Below are positions 31,502-45,007 of a DNA stretch of 64,000 nt, in pieces (positions within the stretch are counted from its first letter, which is position 1; the number at the start of each line of letters is the position of its first letter). Below the pieces are notes generated by a model that saw only the letters and a program-made list of their open reading frames with translations, ran no database searches and was not told the origin of the DNA. Made by a program: the position numbers and the translations under genes. This DNA comes from Sclerotinia nivalis (lineage: Eukaryota > Ascomycota > Leotiomycetes > Helotiales > Sclerotiniaceae): positions 2,046,001 to 2,110,000 of the forward strand of contig JAPEIS010000002.1 of assembly GCA_029531795.1 (NCBI GenBank). Reading direction: 5' to 3'.

Positions 31502-32512
31502 ATGTTTCTCCAACGCTCAGCCATTGCTGCTGCTCGCAGAGCAGCCGTATCTCCCGTCGTGAGACGCAGCTTTGCTACTAGTATGATTAGAAGTATGTGT
31601 CTTCCCGATCCCTTGTATCCGGAAAACTAGGTTTGGCCCGCGGATCCTGGGGTGGAAGCTTGTGTATGACTTGATTGATGGACTAATTGTTATGTATAGG
31701 AGAAGCCGCGCCACCGGCCGCATCGAGCGATCGAAAGATTAAGAAGTTCGAAGGTGCGTTTGTTCGCGAACCCGGGGTTTGTCTGGAGCCATGCGTAACA
31801 AAATGGGGGAGGGAAGATGGGACAAATGGGCTGATATATATACGCACGACCTACAGAAATCAAGACCGAAGCTGATCTCATCGGGCCCGGTGCCGTACCC
31901 GGAACTATCCCTACCGATCTCGAGCAAGCGACTGGTCTCGAGCGTCTTGAGATCTTGGGAAAGATGCAGGGAGTGGATATTTTCGACATGAAGCCTTTGG
32001 ATGCTTCCAGAAAAGGTACGCATGCATGCTTCACCTAGGAGGAACATTTGGATGGGGCTGTTGCGTCTGAGATTCGAAGGATGAAATGAATAGACGGATG
32101 GGATGAATGAGGATTGATTTGCTGATTGGTGAGAGATGTTTAGGCACGTTGGATGACCCAATAATTGTCAAGTCTTTCGGTGACGAACAATATGCCGGTT
32201 GCACTGGATACCCAGTTGACTCGCATGTTACTATCTGGCTTACAGTATGTCTATGAAACCCTTCTCTTCTTCTTTCCCACATCCCACCTTCAAACTTTTC
32301 CTTATATCAATTTTCATTCTAACTCCGTCCTCCAGATGTCTCGCGACCGTCCAATCGAGCGTTGCCCAGAGTGCGGAAACGTTTTGAAAATGGAATATGT
32401 TGGTCCAGAAACGGATGCTCACGATCACCACCACGAACACCACGATGATGGACACCACAACCACGAGGAGCCAAAGACCTTTGCCGATTTCGTTCGTCCG
32501 GAATACAGATAA
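31502..32512 (+). CDS. cox4: Cytochrome c oxidase subunit 4, mitochondrial
   Basis: This is a zinc-binding nuclear-encoded subunit of respiratory complex IV (homologous to mammalian COX5B). It has 193 residues from five exons: 31502-31592, 31700-31753, 31857-32015, 32144-32244 and 32336-32512. Donors are GTATGT, GTGCGT, GTACGC and GTATGT. The first exon encodes a textbook matrix-targeting sequence rich in Arg and Ala and free of acids (MFLQRSAIAAARRAAVSPVV), followed by RRSFATSMIR. The mature part has ADLIGPGAVPGTIPTDLEQA, YAGCTGYPVDSH and the zinc-site ERCPECGNVLKM. The C-terminus has an unusual His-rich insertion (DHHHEHHDDGHHNH) before the final FADFVRPEYR. Four introns in a 582-base coding sequence is dense for this window. 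The gene converges with the ABC transporter gene. Confidence 0.95.
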
Positions 32513-33281
32513 ATTGAGAGAGAATGGGGTTCGGGTGCGTTAACGATGATAGACGAGTGTAGGAATGTAGAATAGTAAAGCGCGAAGTTGACGTATTCTC
32601 ATTACTTTCCACTAACCATGCTTAATTTGATCACATTGAAGATGCGCTCATGATCAACTTTTTCAAAGCTTCAATTCTGAACTGCCTATCTTCATTCCCA
32701 TTCAATTATTTTGTTTGGTATGGAATTGCTCCGGTACTCTATTGTAAGGCACAAGTTTTCCGTGTGATTTTGTCCACCTCTCCCGCCCCATTCTTTTTTT
32801 AAAGCGAACCAAACCCCACGAATCTCCAGCAAACTAACTAGCTCACACTTCCAAATCTCCCATATCACAGCCAGCCATTTTCCGAGCTCCAACGTATAAA
32901 CCGCTAAAAAAAAACTAGAAAACCCAATCGCTAACCTCCAAACATGCTTCATTTATGCTCGAATCGTGAATCATCGTCGCGGTATGCATGTGCATTATAA
33001 ACATCTAAACAGCAAAGGCCAAATTCGCAAGTTGTGTGACAAAATCAAGGGTATTGTGAAAGGAGCCGATGATTCTATCAGGTAGGAAATCTCAACGATG
33101 CTGAATATAAAGAACACATCAAGTCCAGTAGACTGAAGTGAAATGGAAAGAGCTCCTTTGCCACCATTACAAGCAATTTTTAATGGTGGCCGTGGAGAAA
33201 TATATAGTAGAAATGTCTCCATATTAGTTTGAGGCGAATTGAAAACACATTCGAAAGAAGACCTCAAGATATTAGTGTCAC
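32513..33281. other. Convergent 3' spacer between cox4 and the ABC transporter
   Basis: These 769 bp lie between two gene ends and contain only short, non-coding-like ORFs. AT-rich patches are expected to hold both polyadenylation regions. Confidence 0.6.
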
Positions 33282-36200
33282 TCAACGTTTGTTTGACTTG
33301 TCCGACTTGTCGACACCGTCTTTGTCGTCAGATTTGACATTCCCCATTTGCTTATCTTCATCTGATTTGTGGCCATCTGAATCTAAACTAGAGCTTGATT
33401 TAGAACTAGCACTGTCATCGTTAATTCGACTCTCCGGAGTTCGGGTAGGGGCTCTTGTCGCTAAAGTGGAGGCGACGAGGGTTCTATTGCTGTGAGTATC
33501 TCCCTCGTATTCGCTTACTTCCGTGCTGCCACCGTTGGCCTTGCTAGAGTGACTGCCAGGAGTCTGAATGGAAGCTGCTTCACTGAGAGCTCTGGCTCTA
33601 GCTACCATCTCGGAAGCTTTCTCAGCTGCTCGTTCGGCTCTGATTTGCTTCTTCCACATCTGTGCATATCGACCCTTCTTAAGTAAGAGCTCGCTATGGG
33701 TTCCAGCTTCAGCGACTTGCCCGGCATGAAGAACCAATATCTGATCTGCATTGGTGATGGTGGACAATCGGTGGCTATAGTTACGTTGGTTAGTATAATG
33801 CAGATGATAAAGGATTTGATTAGAGCTCTTACGCAATGACTAGCATAGTACGGCCTTCGGACAAGGTCTTTAATGCTTCTTGTATGTGTTGTTCAGTATC
33901 AGAATCCAATGCGGCGGTGGCTTCATCAAGCATGATGATCCGGGGATTCTTGATGATGGTTCGTGCTATCGCCACTCGCTGCTTCTCGCCACCACTGAGA
34001 CGAAGACCTCGCTCACCAACCTTCGTATCGTAACCATCCGGAAACGCCAATATCTTATCATGGATGGATGCAGCTCGGCATGCATTGTAAATATCTTCAT
34101 CAGTTGCATCTTGGTTGGCATAGCGGAGATTATACATAAGAGTCTCGTTAAAAAGGATTGTGTCCTGTGGTACAACACCAATGTGGTGTCTTAGCGAATC
34201 TATGGTTATATCCCTGATGTCGTGGCCGTCAAGTTGGATACTACCATTCTGGGTATTGTAAAATCGAAAAAGTAGCCGAAAAACAGTAGATTTTCCACCT
34301 CCGGATTCTCCAACAAAAGCGGTAGTGGTGCCCGGTTTGCAGGTAAAACTCAAGTCCTCCAGTGCAGGCTTGCGGGTATCATAGGAGAATTTAACATGAT
34401 TGAAGTCGATTCGGCCCTCACATGCTGGCAGTGGCTGAGCACCTGGCTCGTCTACAACAGTCGGCTCCTCTTTGAATAGTTCAAGAAGACGTTCGCCACT
34501 GATCATGGCGCTCTGAACTCCTCGATAGAAAGATCCAAAGAAATTTAGAGGCTGTTGAAGTTGGCCCATATATGTGATTAAAGTCACAAACTGTCCCACT
34601 TGACGTTTACCAGTGGTGACCTGGTATGCAGCGATAAAGGAAGTTACAAGAAGTCCAGCCATGAAGACCAAATTTTGACTAATGTTAAGGATATTCAAAG
34701 AGATGGTTACTTTAAATTCCATTTTTTGAAATGCCGAGACCGCCTGTCGGTAACGATCAAATTCATAAGTTTCAGCATTGAAGTATTTAACGGTCTCATA
34801 AGACGTTAAAGAGTCATTCTTGACAGCATCCTCCTCACGGCTGAGGTTTTGCATTTGTCGACGTTGGTCTGATCGCCATCTTGCCATTCGGATGGTAAGG
34901 TAAAGGTAGGAAAAGGTGATAATGCTAACCACGAGAGCGTAGTATGCGTCGAAGGCATATGCAAAATAACCAATAGCTACGCCAAGATCAAATATCATTG
35001 GAAGTACCTGGAAGGTCACTTGCTCAAGGAAATTATTGATGGCGTTACCCTTACTAAGTGCTGATAGGACTTCTCCGGTGCGCTTCCCGAGATGAAAATC
35101 CAGACTCAGACCATGGACATGCTCGAATGAGGCGGTGGTCAAAGCCTTGTATGAGTACTGTGAAATTGGAATCCACAGAACCGATCTAGCAGCCCCTAAA
35201 ATTCCGGAAGAGCCTTGAAGAAATTTGAAAGCAATGAGTAGAGAAATTGACAACCACGGCATCGTGACCTCTTTGTCATCATCGCCAGTAAGAGCATCGG
35301 TGACCTTTCCGACTTGCAAAGGGACCGCGATGTTCACTATTCGTTGCATAACGACAAGCAGGAAGCAAACAACTACTACTATTTGCAAGCGAACGGATCT
35401 AGCCGGCCATAGGTATGGAAAGAAGAGTGAATATCCTTTCAAATACTCCCACCACGTCTTCGTTGTAGCCGTTGTAGGCTTGTAAAAGGCCGGCACTTCG
35501 TCCACACGCTGCTGACCAATCGGTCTTCCTTGAATGTCGACGCCTTGTACGGCAGAACCATTCGCAGTCGCATGCCCATTCAATGATAAGGAGTCTACAG
35601 CAGACGCGTTTGCAATTGAACCATTTCCGGAAACATGACCATTCCCATTCGCTCGACCATTGAAAAGAAGAGGGCTGTTCTCATCAGGGTCACTGCTACT
35701 CTGCCGACTTTTATTTTTGCCTTTGAATGAGCGTTCAAGGGTGAAGACACAATAAAAAGCTACGCAGAAGAAGAGTAGAACCACCCGAATTGCATCGAGT
35801 ACAAGCTCAACGATTTCCCATTGGGTTGCATATTTGTGAAATTCCGGATCGTATGTAAGCAGTGAGTTGAGTTCCGGGTGAGCTGAGGTATATAACGATA
35901 ACGAAGCGGCAAAAAGCACAATTTCAATGACCAGCGCAACGAACCATGTAACCTGATGTCCAACTGAAGGTGATGGTGTTGTGTCGACCAAGGAAATGAG
36001 AAAGACACTGTAGAAAAAAAGAGAGGCGCAAACATATATCTGCATTCAACAATGGTCAGTAGCTGTTTCATCCTGAACGCAAGCTGGAAGAGTGAATACT
36101 CACAGCAGTTGCTTCGCCACACCACCAACCATTCTCCCGTTTATCGAGGGCATGTACCACGATGTTGATCGCATTACCGAGAAACGTTGCCAGAATACCA

Positions 36201-36514
36201 GCCGAAAGCCAGAGAAATAATAATTTCCGAACAGGACTGAAATCTTGCAGCTTAAGCTTATCCTTATCTTGTTTTGTCCTCCTAACAGACCGCGGCAAAG
36301 GTTTTCCGCCAGGACCTGTGAGCATTGGTCCAGATTCATCAGAAGATTCCGCAGTTAAGATGCTGTGCGTGACGAATGAGATAAGAAAGACGACTAAAAG
36401 GATCCATGGATAATTGAAGTGCGCGAGATCCAATATTGTTGCTGTGGTATAAGTACCCATTCCATTCGAATGAATACTAGAGCTCGAGCTCAAGTACTTA
36501 TCGACACCCGCCAT
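33282..36514 (-). CDS. ABCB half-transporter, Hmt1/ABCB6-like (vacuolar metal/phytochelatin type)
   Basis: The protein of 1036 residues is encoded by exons 36514-36104, 36039-33833 and 33774-33282 (introns of 64 and 58 bp). It has an extra N-terminal membrane domain (helices in the first about 260 residues) and a hydrophilic linker. An ABC membrane domain (about residues 300-620) and one nucleotide-binding domain follow. That domain has Walker A GESGGGKST (about 714-722), the ABC signature LSGGEKQRVAIART (about 818), Walker B RIIMLDEATAALDSD (about 837) and the H-loop IAHRLSTI, which is split by the last intron. This architecture is that of Hmt1/ABCB6, which in fission yeast moves phytochelatins or phytochelatin-cadmium complexes into the vacuole. 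The C-terminal 120 residues are a Ser/Asp/Lys-rich tail without a known domain. Substrate and membrane are inferred from family. Confidence 0.9.
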
Positions 36515-37890
36515 TACAAGTTATATTAATTGAAAGTCTCCCCTTCCTTCCCTCATCAGTATACCGGGTTAAAAAGCGATCGTGGATAGCTCATGACCCT
36601 TTCGACTGGGACGAGCTTATTTTGTGGTTTGAATCTCGAGGAGCGCGGTGCCGGAGTGGCTGTGGCTGGCTGGGTCTGTGGTGATACCGAGGTATTTAAC
36701 GACTGAAATTGGACTGATACCCTGATACCTAAAGGAAATTCAAAGATGTATGATCAGCGAAATGGATCTGATTTATGTGAATTCATCTGCGATTTGCGGT
36801 GTAACCAACAAATGCAGTTGTCGAATGAAAAAGATGATCAACAAATAGATGTGAATGTGGATGTAAATAAGTGATGGTGGCGGAGATGATGGTGGGGAAT
36901 CTTGGCTCAAAAAATACTTTAATAGTCTCGTACTAATACCAGATTCCTACTTTAAAGTTTTGTACTATAAAAGTGAGGATAAAAGTAGGTGTAAGATGAA
37001 AGACTCAAGACGAGGTAGGAAGACGAAGAAGAAATAGAAGCAGAAGTAGAAGTAGAAGTACAAGTAGAGGAGACTGATGTGGTGAGATGATATGAGATGA
37101 GATGAGATATACACAACAAGATAGTGAAGTAAGAAGTAAGTTGAGTTGATAATTTAAAAAGGTTAATAAATATATCAAGATATGAATGAAGTGATGTACT
37201 TCGTACCGTAGGTACTTTTGAATGTTGAAAAGTTCAGAAAGGTATAAAAAACACAAAACTTCCAAAGTAAGGTACTAAGGTAGTTTGTATTTGGGTGATG
37301 ATGTTGATGATGTTGATGATGATCTAGAATTCAAAGAAATATATAACTTTGTTTTTAATATCTTACCTTTGCTCTCGCACGTTTTAAATAAAACCCTTTA
37401 TACTCTCTTTGACTTCTTTCCACTCCTAGTCATCAACTTCCCAATGTGCGCTTCTCAACAAGTTGTCTTTCTCAATAACTCTTTCTTGGCTGGCTTTTTG
37501 TAATTCCAGTTTCTGAGTTTCAAATCTTCTCAACCCTTTTTTTTCTGAACTGATTCAAATATTGTATTCGGGAGTGTAAATGCGAACAATAGATGCGTCA
37601 GTTCTGCGCAGAGGTTTGAAAGAGTGCAGGGAACTTGATGGAGAGGCACATGCAACATACAAAGCCCAACGCCTTGAGTGAGTACTTATGTCAATCAAAT
37701 ATATTGATAAAGCCTGGATGAAAATAAGGAAAAAAATAAATAAAGGGTGATTCAGTCCCCCGAATTGTTCTTAATTGATTTGAACTTTGTTTGGTATGTT
37801 TAATGATTGGATGAAGGGGTGAATGGGGTGAAGTGGGTGAAGTTTCTTATATTGCAAATGCAGTGCAGTGAATGTATTTCGTACCGTATT

Positions 37891-37975
37891 GTGGATTTGA
37901 ATGTGGATTTGAATGTGAATGTGAATGTGAATGTGAATATGAATGTGAATGTGATTGTGATTGTGACTGTGAATG
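37891..37975. repeat. Hexanucleotide microsatellite (GTGAAT)n
   Basis: About a dozen units of GTGAAT, with GTGGATTT at the left and GTGATT variants at the right, run without interruption. Confidence 0.9.
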
Positions 37976-38961
37976 TTGTTATTAGTAGCAAGTATTTTGT
38001 AGGTACAATGCGACTGTACAATCTGTTCTCTCTTATTAGACTTTCGAGCTCCGCTTCTTCTTTTTTTTCTTTCTTCCTTTGCTTTTCTTTGTTTTCTTCT
38101 CGTATTGTCATATCTGTTAGATGTTTCGTACTATACTTCTAATAGTTGATGAGAGCCTCCTCATTTCTTTGACCGCCAGCAGAGCACAGGCATGAGAGTC
38201 AAGCAAGGCATAGTGTGCTCCGGACCCATATGAATTAGAGCGTCGGTACCGGTATAATGTCCACCAATGGGGCAGGAGATGCTATGGGAACTTGCTTGAT
38301 GAGGGCTCCTATGCGCTTTGAATTGCTCCATCAAATACAAAGAGGAAAAGTTTCCTGAACGATGAAGGCTTGTTGGGAGATTGAAGGTAAGCAAGCTGAG
38401 GAAACAGGCTGGAAATCACTCCACATAGAGTTTAAGGTTGTGATTTGATATTATACACTGCATAATTTGCCTACCTACCATTTTTTTCATGGATGCGACC
38501 CATACATCATCAACAGTATAAGTAGGTATGCAATATGTATCATGCATCGATGTATGTGGTTAACGACTCGTGTAACAGGTACATACGATACCGGACAGTA
38601 CAGTAACGATGTTTTGTCCAGATATGGCTGAAGTTATTCGGTAATTCGTAATCCTACATTCACGAGCAATCTTGGCTCCTGGTAATAATTGGGATGGGAT
38701 TCAAAAGAAGGTTGTTCCATGGAAGGGAGAATTGAGAACAATAATGGGCATAATGCATTAGATTTCAAACATCATACAAATCATGAGCGTGAGTGTGAGG
38801 GTATAGCGATTCATATTATAGGGGGCCCGTTGACGTTACGGAAGCAGTATTGTAACCTACCCGCGCTATGATGAAAGAAAGTTCTCGGTAAATAAGTATT
38901 TTTTATTTTATTTTTACCTCTGTTCCATTGTCTTACAAATTAAAAGTTACAATAGTACTGA

Positions 38962-39018
38962 ATACAAGAAAGAGTACAAGAGTAAAAGAGTACAAGAGTA
39001 AAAGAGTACAAGAGTACA
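38962..39018. repeat. Tandem 16-mer repeat
   Basis: Units of AGAGTACAAGAGTAAA repeat about three times, with a partial copy at each end. Confidence 0.85.
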
Positions 39019-42000
39019 AATTTCAAAGGTAATTGAAATCTCTCTAATCGTATCTAGTACTACCACCTAGTAGGTAATTATTGTATCTACTCAGTACAAG
39101 ACTCCAAAATGCGCAGTAACGTATTGGGTATCATCTATCACCCGCTTAGCATTCTTCTTTACCGGTATTGTCACATTTATCACAGACCCCAGTATAGATG
39201 AAGGCCTGGACCTTAGCGATCTAATGGCACCACAATTGACACACACCCACACACAAAAACCCAAGCCACACAAGGTCTGAGCGCCCATCTGCTACCAAAT
39301 TTTGGTCGCTCTGCAGGAAAACCCCCCACTTCTACCATTTCCCATGAATCCCATCACTTCCACCACTTCCACCACTTCCATCCCTGACACAAGAATTTCC
39401 GCTAGAGCACTCGAGAATGAATCAGGATCGACTGCATGTCAGATATTAGTTTACTGACACGTGGTAGGCCATTCGTCTAAATGTATCATGTACTGATGAG
39501 AGCGGCATGAGAGCGGAGTAATGATTACTGCTGCATTTGTATATATATCTTGCCGGTTTACTCAAACTTCTCGGGAAGTGACGGTGTACCTCCCGGTATG
39601 AATAATATCTATCCATATCCATATCAGGTTCAGGGCGGCTATTGATTGTATGAACGACTGCATGGTTACTACTCTGCTCTGCTACAGTATTCTAAAATAT
39701 GCCTGCGCACGTGAACCTTCTTCAATTCTACCTAGGTACTTACTCAACCGGGGAAACGGAGAAATCGGTTCCATGGACAGCACGATAATTTATCTCCAAG
39801 CAGAGCACTTTCAAATCCGAGTAATTCATGTAACTGCCTGCATCTTTCAAGCATTAAGCATTAAGCATAGAGCGTCGGTATCAAGCACATACCTATCACT
39901 GTTAAAGTACGGCACTGCACAGTACTGTGTTGATTCTGGTAGCGAATTCCGATCTGGCTTACGGCAACATCTTCTCCGATATTGGCGTTCCTTTACCCCT
40001 CGTCACCACTCACCAATGCACCAAAGAATGGCAGACATTTCCTATGTACCCTCGTAGCTCTTTTATTGCCAATATGTCAAAAGACTCCAACTCTGATGCA
40101 TTGCTGCCGTCGGGCAGATATCATACATATATGACGGGATTGGGCATAGCTGCCGTAACACTCGGGCCGGCCCCGCAGATGCGTAACAAAATACTTTTTC
40201 TAATCTATTAACTTATATTACATACAGTACTTTAACAATATAATATGTATGCCCTCTAATAATGCGAAGAGGGTGTGATTGTCCACCTTCTCCCCCATGG
40301 TCATAAGATAATCAATATCGGCATGCCACTTTACCTCAGGTTCAATCGAGATTGGCGGTGAGACTTTTGGAATGGCCGGGTCGAGTGGATTTCCCTTGTC
40401 AAGTTTCTCTGTACAATGTAATCATCTCAGATACTAGAGATACAAAGGTACTAGCTTTAGTTTTAGTTCTAGTCCAGGTATCTAAAAAGGTACGTACCAG
40501 GCGATGTTATTAGGTGTACTTCGCCTACGCATACTTTCTTCGAGAAGAAAGATGACTTATTGTGGGGTACATTTTCTTCTTTCTTTTCCCCTGCAGCCAC
40601 AACACAACAAAAAATACCTAGTAGGTGAACGAACTGAACTTCGCTTTTCACGACTGCTAAAGCTTCAGGTCCATCTATCTCGTAAGTGTGAGGTAAAAGA
40701 GGCTCGAAACAAGGAAAATCAGGCTATCCAGTTCATTTCTATGAGCATCTTTTCTGAACTCTGTCCCTCGCCGATTCCCTCTCAGAAAAGACACAAATCC
40801 AATTGGCGATCAATGGTGATCAATACATCTTGTTCGCATTTGATTATAAGATTCGGATCCGGATCAAGTTGTCTTTCATCACTATACATATTCCGCATCT
40901 TATCGGCTTTGCCGCTTACTCATGCTAGCAATTATTCTCGCATTTCCGTCGCTGTCACATTTTATACACATGGTCTAGACAAAAAACCTGTCCGATCTGA
41001 AGGGTTCATTTTCCTCTTCCGAATCTTTATCCTGGCCACAATTGGCATCTTTAAGGCAGATGGGCATATTCAGATGATTCTAGGTTTTCATGGGCCTATA
41101 ATCCCTACCTTGCCATGTTCGAACTTATCCTTCGAGTCTGACAAGTCGAAAGATAGTAGGATATTTGCGCCAACCTTCCACTTCGAGTCTTCGACATGCT
41201 CTTCGTTTCACTTGTAACCCCCAATGGGCCACACTGCGAAGTTTTCCAAATTATTGCAAACGTCATTTAGTGATGGGGTATGAATTATTTCATTTCATTA
41301 CGAATCTTTCCCCGGGGACAATTATTGATGCATATATCCCCCAATGTTACCATGAAATATTTGCACTTTCCCGCAGCAATCTATGCTGACATCAGCACAT
41401 GCATGCTGCGAATGCCCACCCCCGCGAACCATATTCGCGATCTGTGCCTGCATATGTGACAGTTCTATTTAACCTACTCTTGGTTCGCTTCTGCATTCCT
41501 CATCATACATGAATGAGATGAGGAGAACGTTACTTTATTGCACAATACATTATAATTACAGTTCGTATCCACGCGAACATCGGGCATGGCAGATACTAAT
41601 TTGGGAAGCCGGCCGAGACCCAAACATGTGCCTACCATTAAGGCACGGCTTAACAGTAGAGGAAACTCATTGTCAATGGCTCTTTGAATTGCCAAGCCAC
41701 CGGTATGTAGTTTGCACGCCACGCACATATATCACACGTCTTTTCCCGAGAACCGGTACCACTATCTCAAGTCCTACGGTTCACAATGGAAGCACAACAC
41801 ACGACATCTCGGCCAACAGTTCGATTTTTCCAGCTACCCGGCGAGTTGCCGATACTCATGCTTCTCCTCGTGCGACATCTGAATCACTTTGGTAACCAGA
41901 GAAGGTTGCACAAGGAATCTGGAAGCGAGTTGCATGATTATTTCGCAAACCAACGCCAAAAATTGATAGGTTTCCCACATTGGTGTTCCCATGTACTTTA

Positions 42001-42912
42001 TTTTGTGGGACGGCCTCGAGAGGCATCCATGCAAGCATGTCATCTAGACATCCGCCACAATATCATCTCATATCTCCTACAGTATCCTCTTATCCTGTCA
42101 AATCCTGTCATATTCTATTGTCTACCACACTGAAGTTTGCAGTCTCCAATATCCTCCCATATCATCCTACTCTCTTCACATGTCACAGCAAAATCCACCT
42201 GATCGTACAAGTGCGATCAAATTCACACAGCCTTTCCTTGCATTTGCGATATCTTTACCGCCGTTTCAAAGGTTTGCAAGGTTTGCATTCAGCTGCAGCT
42301 TTTGGATTTTGGGTGATGGATTGAGCCGCATAATGAGGCAGAAATTGTAGCATCGATCAGTGGGTATATAGAAAGTTCGCGAATATCTAGACTATTTCGG
42401 TTCATTGTTGGGAGAAAGGCTCTTCCCCTCTGAATGTAGAAATGAACAACTCTATGCTGCAATATCAGAGCTTGTTTCACTAGGCATCTATCATGGAGTT
42501 GGTTATGTTTACATCGTACCCAATCTTGACCTTTTGCTCGCGAAATATAATGTTCCAATACACAAGTTCATTGGTCATTAGATGTACTATTGATGGTTTT
42601 CTCATAATTCAATTTAGGATATTTAAATTTAGATTGTATATGAGGTGATTTTCTGAAGATTTTTGGAGATTGTAAATAAAGTATTAAATTAAAGTTGCCA
42701 AACACGATGCGAATGATTTAATCACTCTGCTCTGAAATACTAAACCTTCACATCTCTAACATCGCTATCACGATCATCATTCTCATTTTCATTCAATCAA
42801 AAGTATATATCCTATTCATCCTATTCATCTCTTCCATCCCTTCCACCCCATCAATCCCTTCCACCCAATACCCCCAGCCCCATTCACCCACCCCGCCTAT
42901 CCCAAATTCCAA

Positions 42913-42934
42913 TACATACATACATACATACATA
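42913..42934. repeat. (ATAC)n microsatellite within a pyrimidine-rich tract
   Basis: Five ATAC units lie inside a C/T- and A-rich stretch (about 42780-42970) with CATTCATCCTATT and TTCCATCCC repeats. Confidence 0.8.
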
Positions 42935-43176
42935 AACCCCAAACCCCACCAAACACCCCAACCAAAAACACGAATAATCCTGGTGACAAGACCTCGATCC
43001 CAATCGTGAAGATATTCAATACACAAGTGCCTGAAGAATATGTATACTTTGGACACATCCTCAGGACACATCCTCAGGAGATATAGAAATTCATATTCGT
43101 TTGGGTTTGGGGTGAGTGAGTGGATATTTGTTACGGTCCTAATGATTATAAGGGTTGTAGCCTTATAAGTGTTCAT

Positions 43177-43450
43177 TTCTTTTTTAATTAGTTATTGTTT
43201 TTGGGCTTAATTTATTATTTTGTTATTATATATACTAGGTATATATATATTATGATAATGTTTTTAGGAATGAAGAGTATAGAATAGAAATTATTAGAGA
43301 TTACAAATATACGATTGAGGAGTTTTAAATATAAGAAAGCCATCCTTTATAAACTATAAAAGAATAAATAAATATAAGATTATAATAATATTGATTAATA
43401 TAATATATATATAGGGTAATCGCCTCTTAAATTAAGTCAGTTTATAACAA
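43177..43450. other. AT-rich island
   Basis: A block of about 270 bp is visibly richer in A and T than its flanks, with runs such as 'atatatatattatgataatg' and 'aatataatatatatatagg'. It could be the worn remnant of a transposon, but no terminal repeat or coding trace was seen. Confidence 0.45.
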
Positions 43451-44574
43451 TTCATTTTAATTTCGCGTTGATATATTTTATCAGATATTTTGTTGAGTAA
43501 GTATTGAATAAGGTATTTTGAAGAGCTTTTATAGTTTTAGTATGATTTACTCTTTTGGATGATCGAATAGTTTCAATAGGCTAAGATAATTCTTGCTTTT
43601 TAGATTTGAATTTGAATTTTCCATTTTGTCATGATTAAGAAAATATGTTGAAATCGCAGGAAGAGAAATCGAAAAGCTTTCACGACTAGGTGATGAATCA
43701 TGTCAGTTGTCACTAACTCGGCATCAGATGTTATGTAATTTGAACGTTGGTTTGCCGTTACGAGTATACATTAACAACTTACTTAAGATGCCGCATTTGC
43801 AAGTTCTTTCATCGCTTCACTTAATCATCGTCATCTCACACCATCGCATGAATGTATAGCAATCTAAGCAGGGAGCTCTCTTCATTGTCGCCCCCCTGCT
43901 CTCCGCATAATTTACCAGAGATACCCAGATCTAGGAAGAGGCTATCCTACTACCTCCTTTCCATCTGAACCGCCTCCAGCTCCCCAGTTCCTCACACGAG
44001 GAAGCTTTTGGCATCTTCATCGGTCCAGGTCACTCATCCTAATTATCGACAAATCATCTTACTGCCAACCAACGACTTGTTCGAGTTGTGTAGCATTTAA
44101 ATTCTGCTGCTCCTGCCTGTCTCGAAGACGTATTCGACGTTTTGGATCTGCGAGCTTGACTCATGAGGCTGTATTGGATGGAAGAGTAGAAGCGCGATTT
44201 CATTAATTATTGAAATTAAAGGGATTGAGAAAGTTCAAAGGAGGGGTTCGCTAAAATAATATTCCGCGCCGATTGAAGCTATTCAGAATCTACATTACAT
44301 CATCAATATCAACACCATTTATAATATAAGTTTCATATTTACAAAATTGAATTCTGCAAATATCTTACAGGATTTTGCATATGAATTATGCAATAACATC
44401 TCAGATTAGACGCCAAGGACGCCACCAACCGAGCTATTGAGTTAACGTTATCCACCCATTCATCCATCTCCAACTCTAAGCACGCATTACCCCGTCTTAT
44501 CCCCGCGCGAACCCTCGATACCCGTTGACAAACAAAACAGTAATCGCAAACGCATTTCAAAGGCAGAAACACGT

Positions 44575-45007
44575 CTACAAGGTAGTTCCAGCCGTCATAC
44601 CCGCGAGTCCCCAAGCGGCGATACAGAGAATACTGACGAGACGCACAGGAATCACACTGCGGTTGCCATGGTAGTAAATGATAAGCACATCAGCCATACC
44701 GCAGTAGCCTCCCATAATCGCCATTGTGGTATCGACAGCGGCAAGATTGCCTTGCATGTAAAAGATCAATACTATGAGACCCAAGGTGCTAGTTCTCATT
44801 GTATGACTGTAATAGACGATCAGGGCTTGTCTGGAAAATCACATTAGCTTATATAGCAATCAAATATCGCCTTTTTATCTTACCCGTCATACCCCAGGTC
44901 AAAAGAGCTACTTTTGCTTTGAGGAGGCCATGGATCAGTCCACCAACAAACATAGGGGTTGCTGATAGGGGAGCTGGGATGTGACACCACGAAAAGTGAT
45001 CGAGCAT
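44575..45007 (-). CDS. Small predicted membrane protein, DUF4267-like, possibly degenerate
   Basis: Exons 45007-44884 and 44825-44575 give 124 residues with about four hydrophobic helices. The second exon carries MRTSTLGLIVLIFYMQGNLA, then GGYCGMADVLIIYYHGN and a C-terminal helix. This resembles the small DUF4267 family of fungal and bacterial four-helix proteins, in which an RDLALG-like turn is followed by FY.QG and a G..DA.....G motif. The donor GTAAGA is good, but the acceptor (ACAAG) is weak. The first exon (HFSWCHIPAPLSATPMF) fits the family less well. The gene may be a remnant, since its neighbours are pseudogenes. Function unknown. Confidence 0.35.

Larger units (their letters stand above)
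36515..44574. other. Gene-poor region of about 8 kb
   Basis: I support no gene here. The longest ORF (40504-41217, 237 codons) has no recognisable domain, a composition like translated spacer and no neighbours. The region contains several microsatellites, a CTAGGTA word cluster and an AT-rich island (listed separately). The first few hundred bases hold the ABC transporter promoter. Confidence 0.5.

Noticed and set aside
40504..41217. 237-codon ORF in the gene-poor region
   Set aside because: Longer than expected by chance, but low-complexity Ser/Phe/Ile-rich sequence without a domain. Mentioned as a possibility but not called as a gene.
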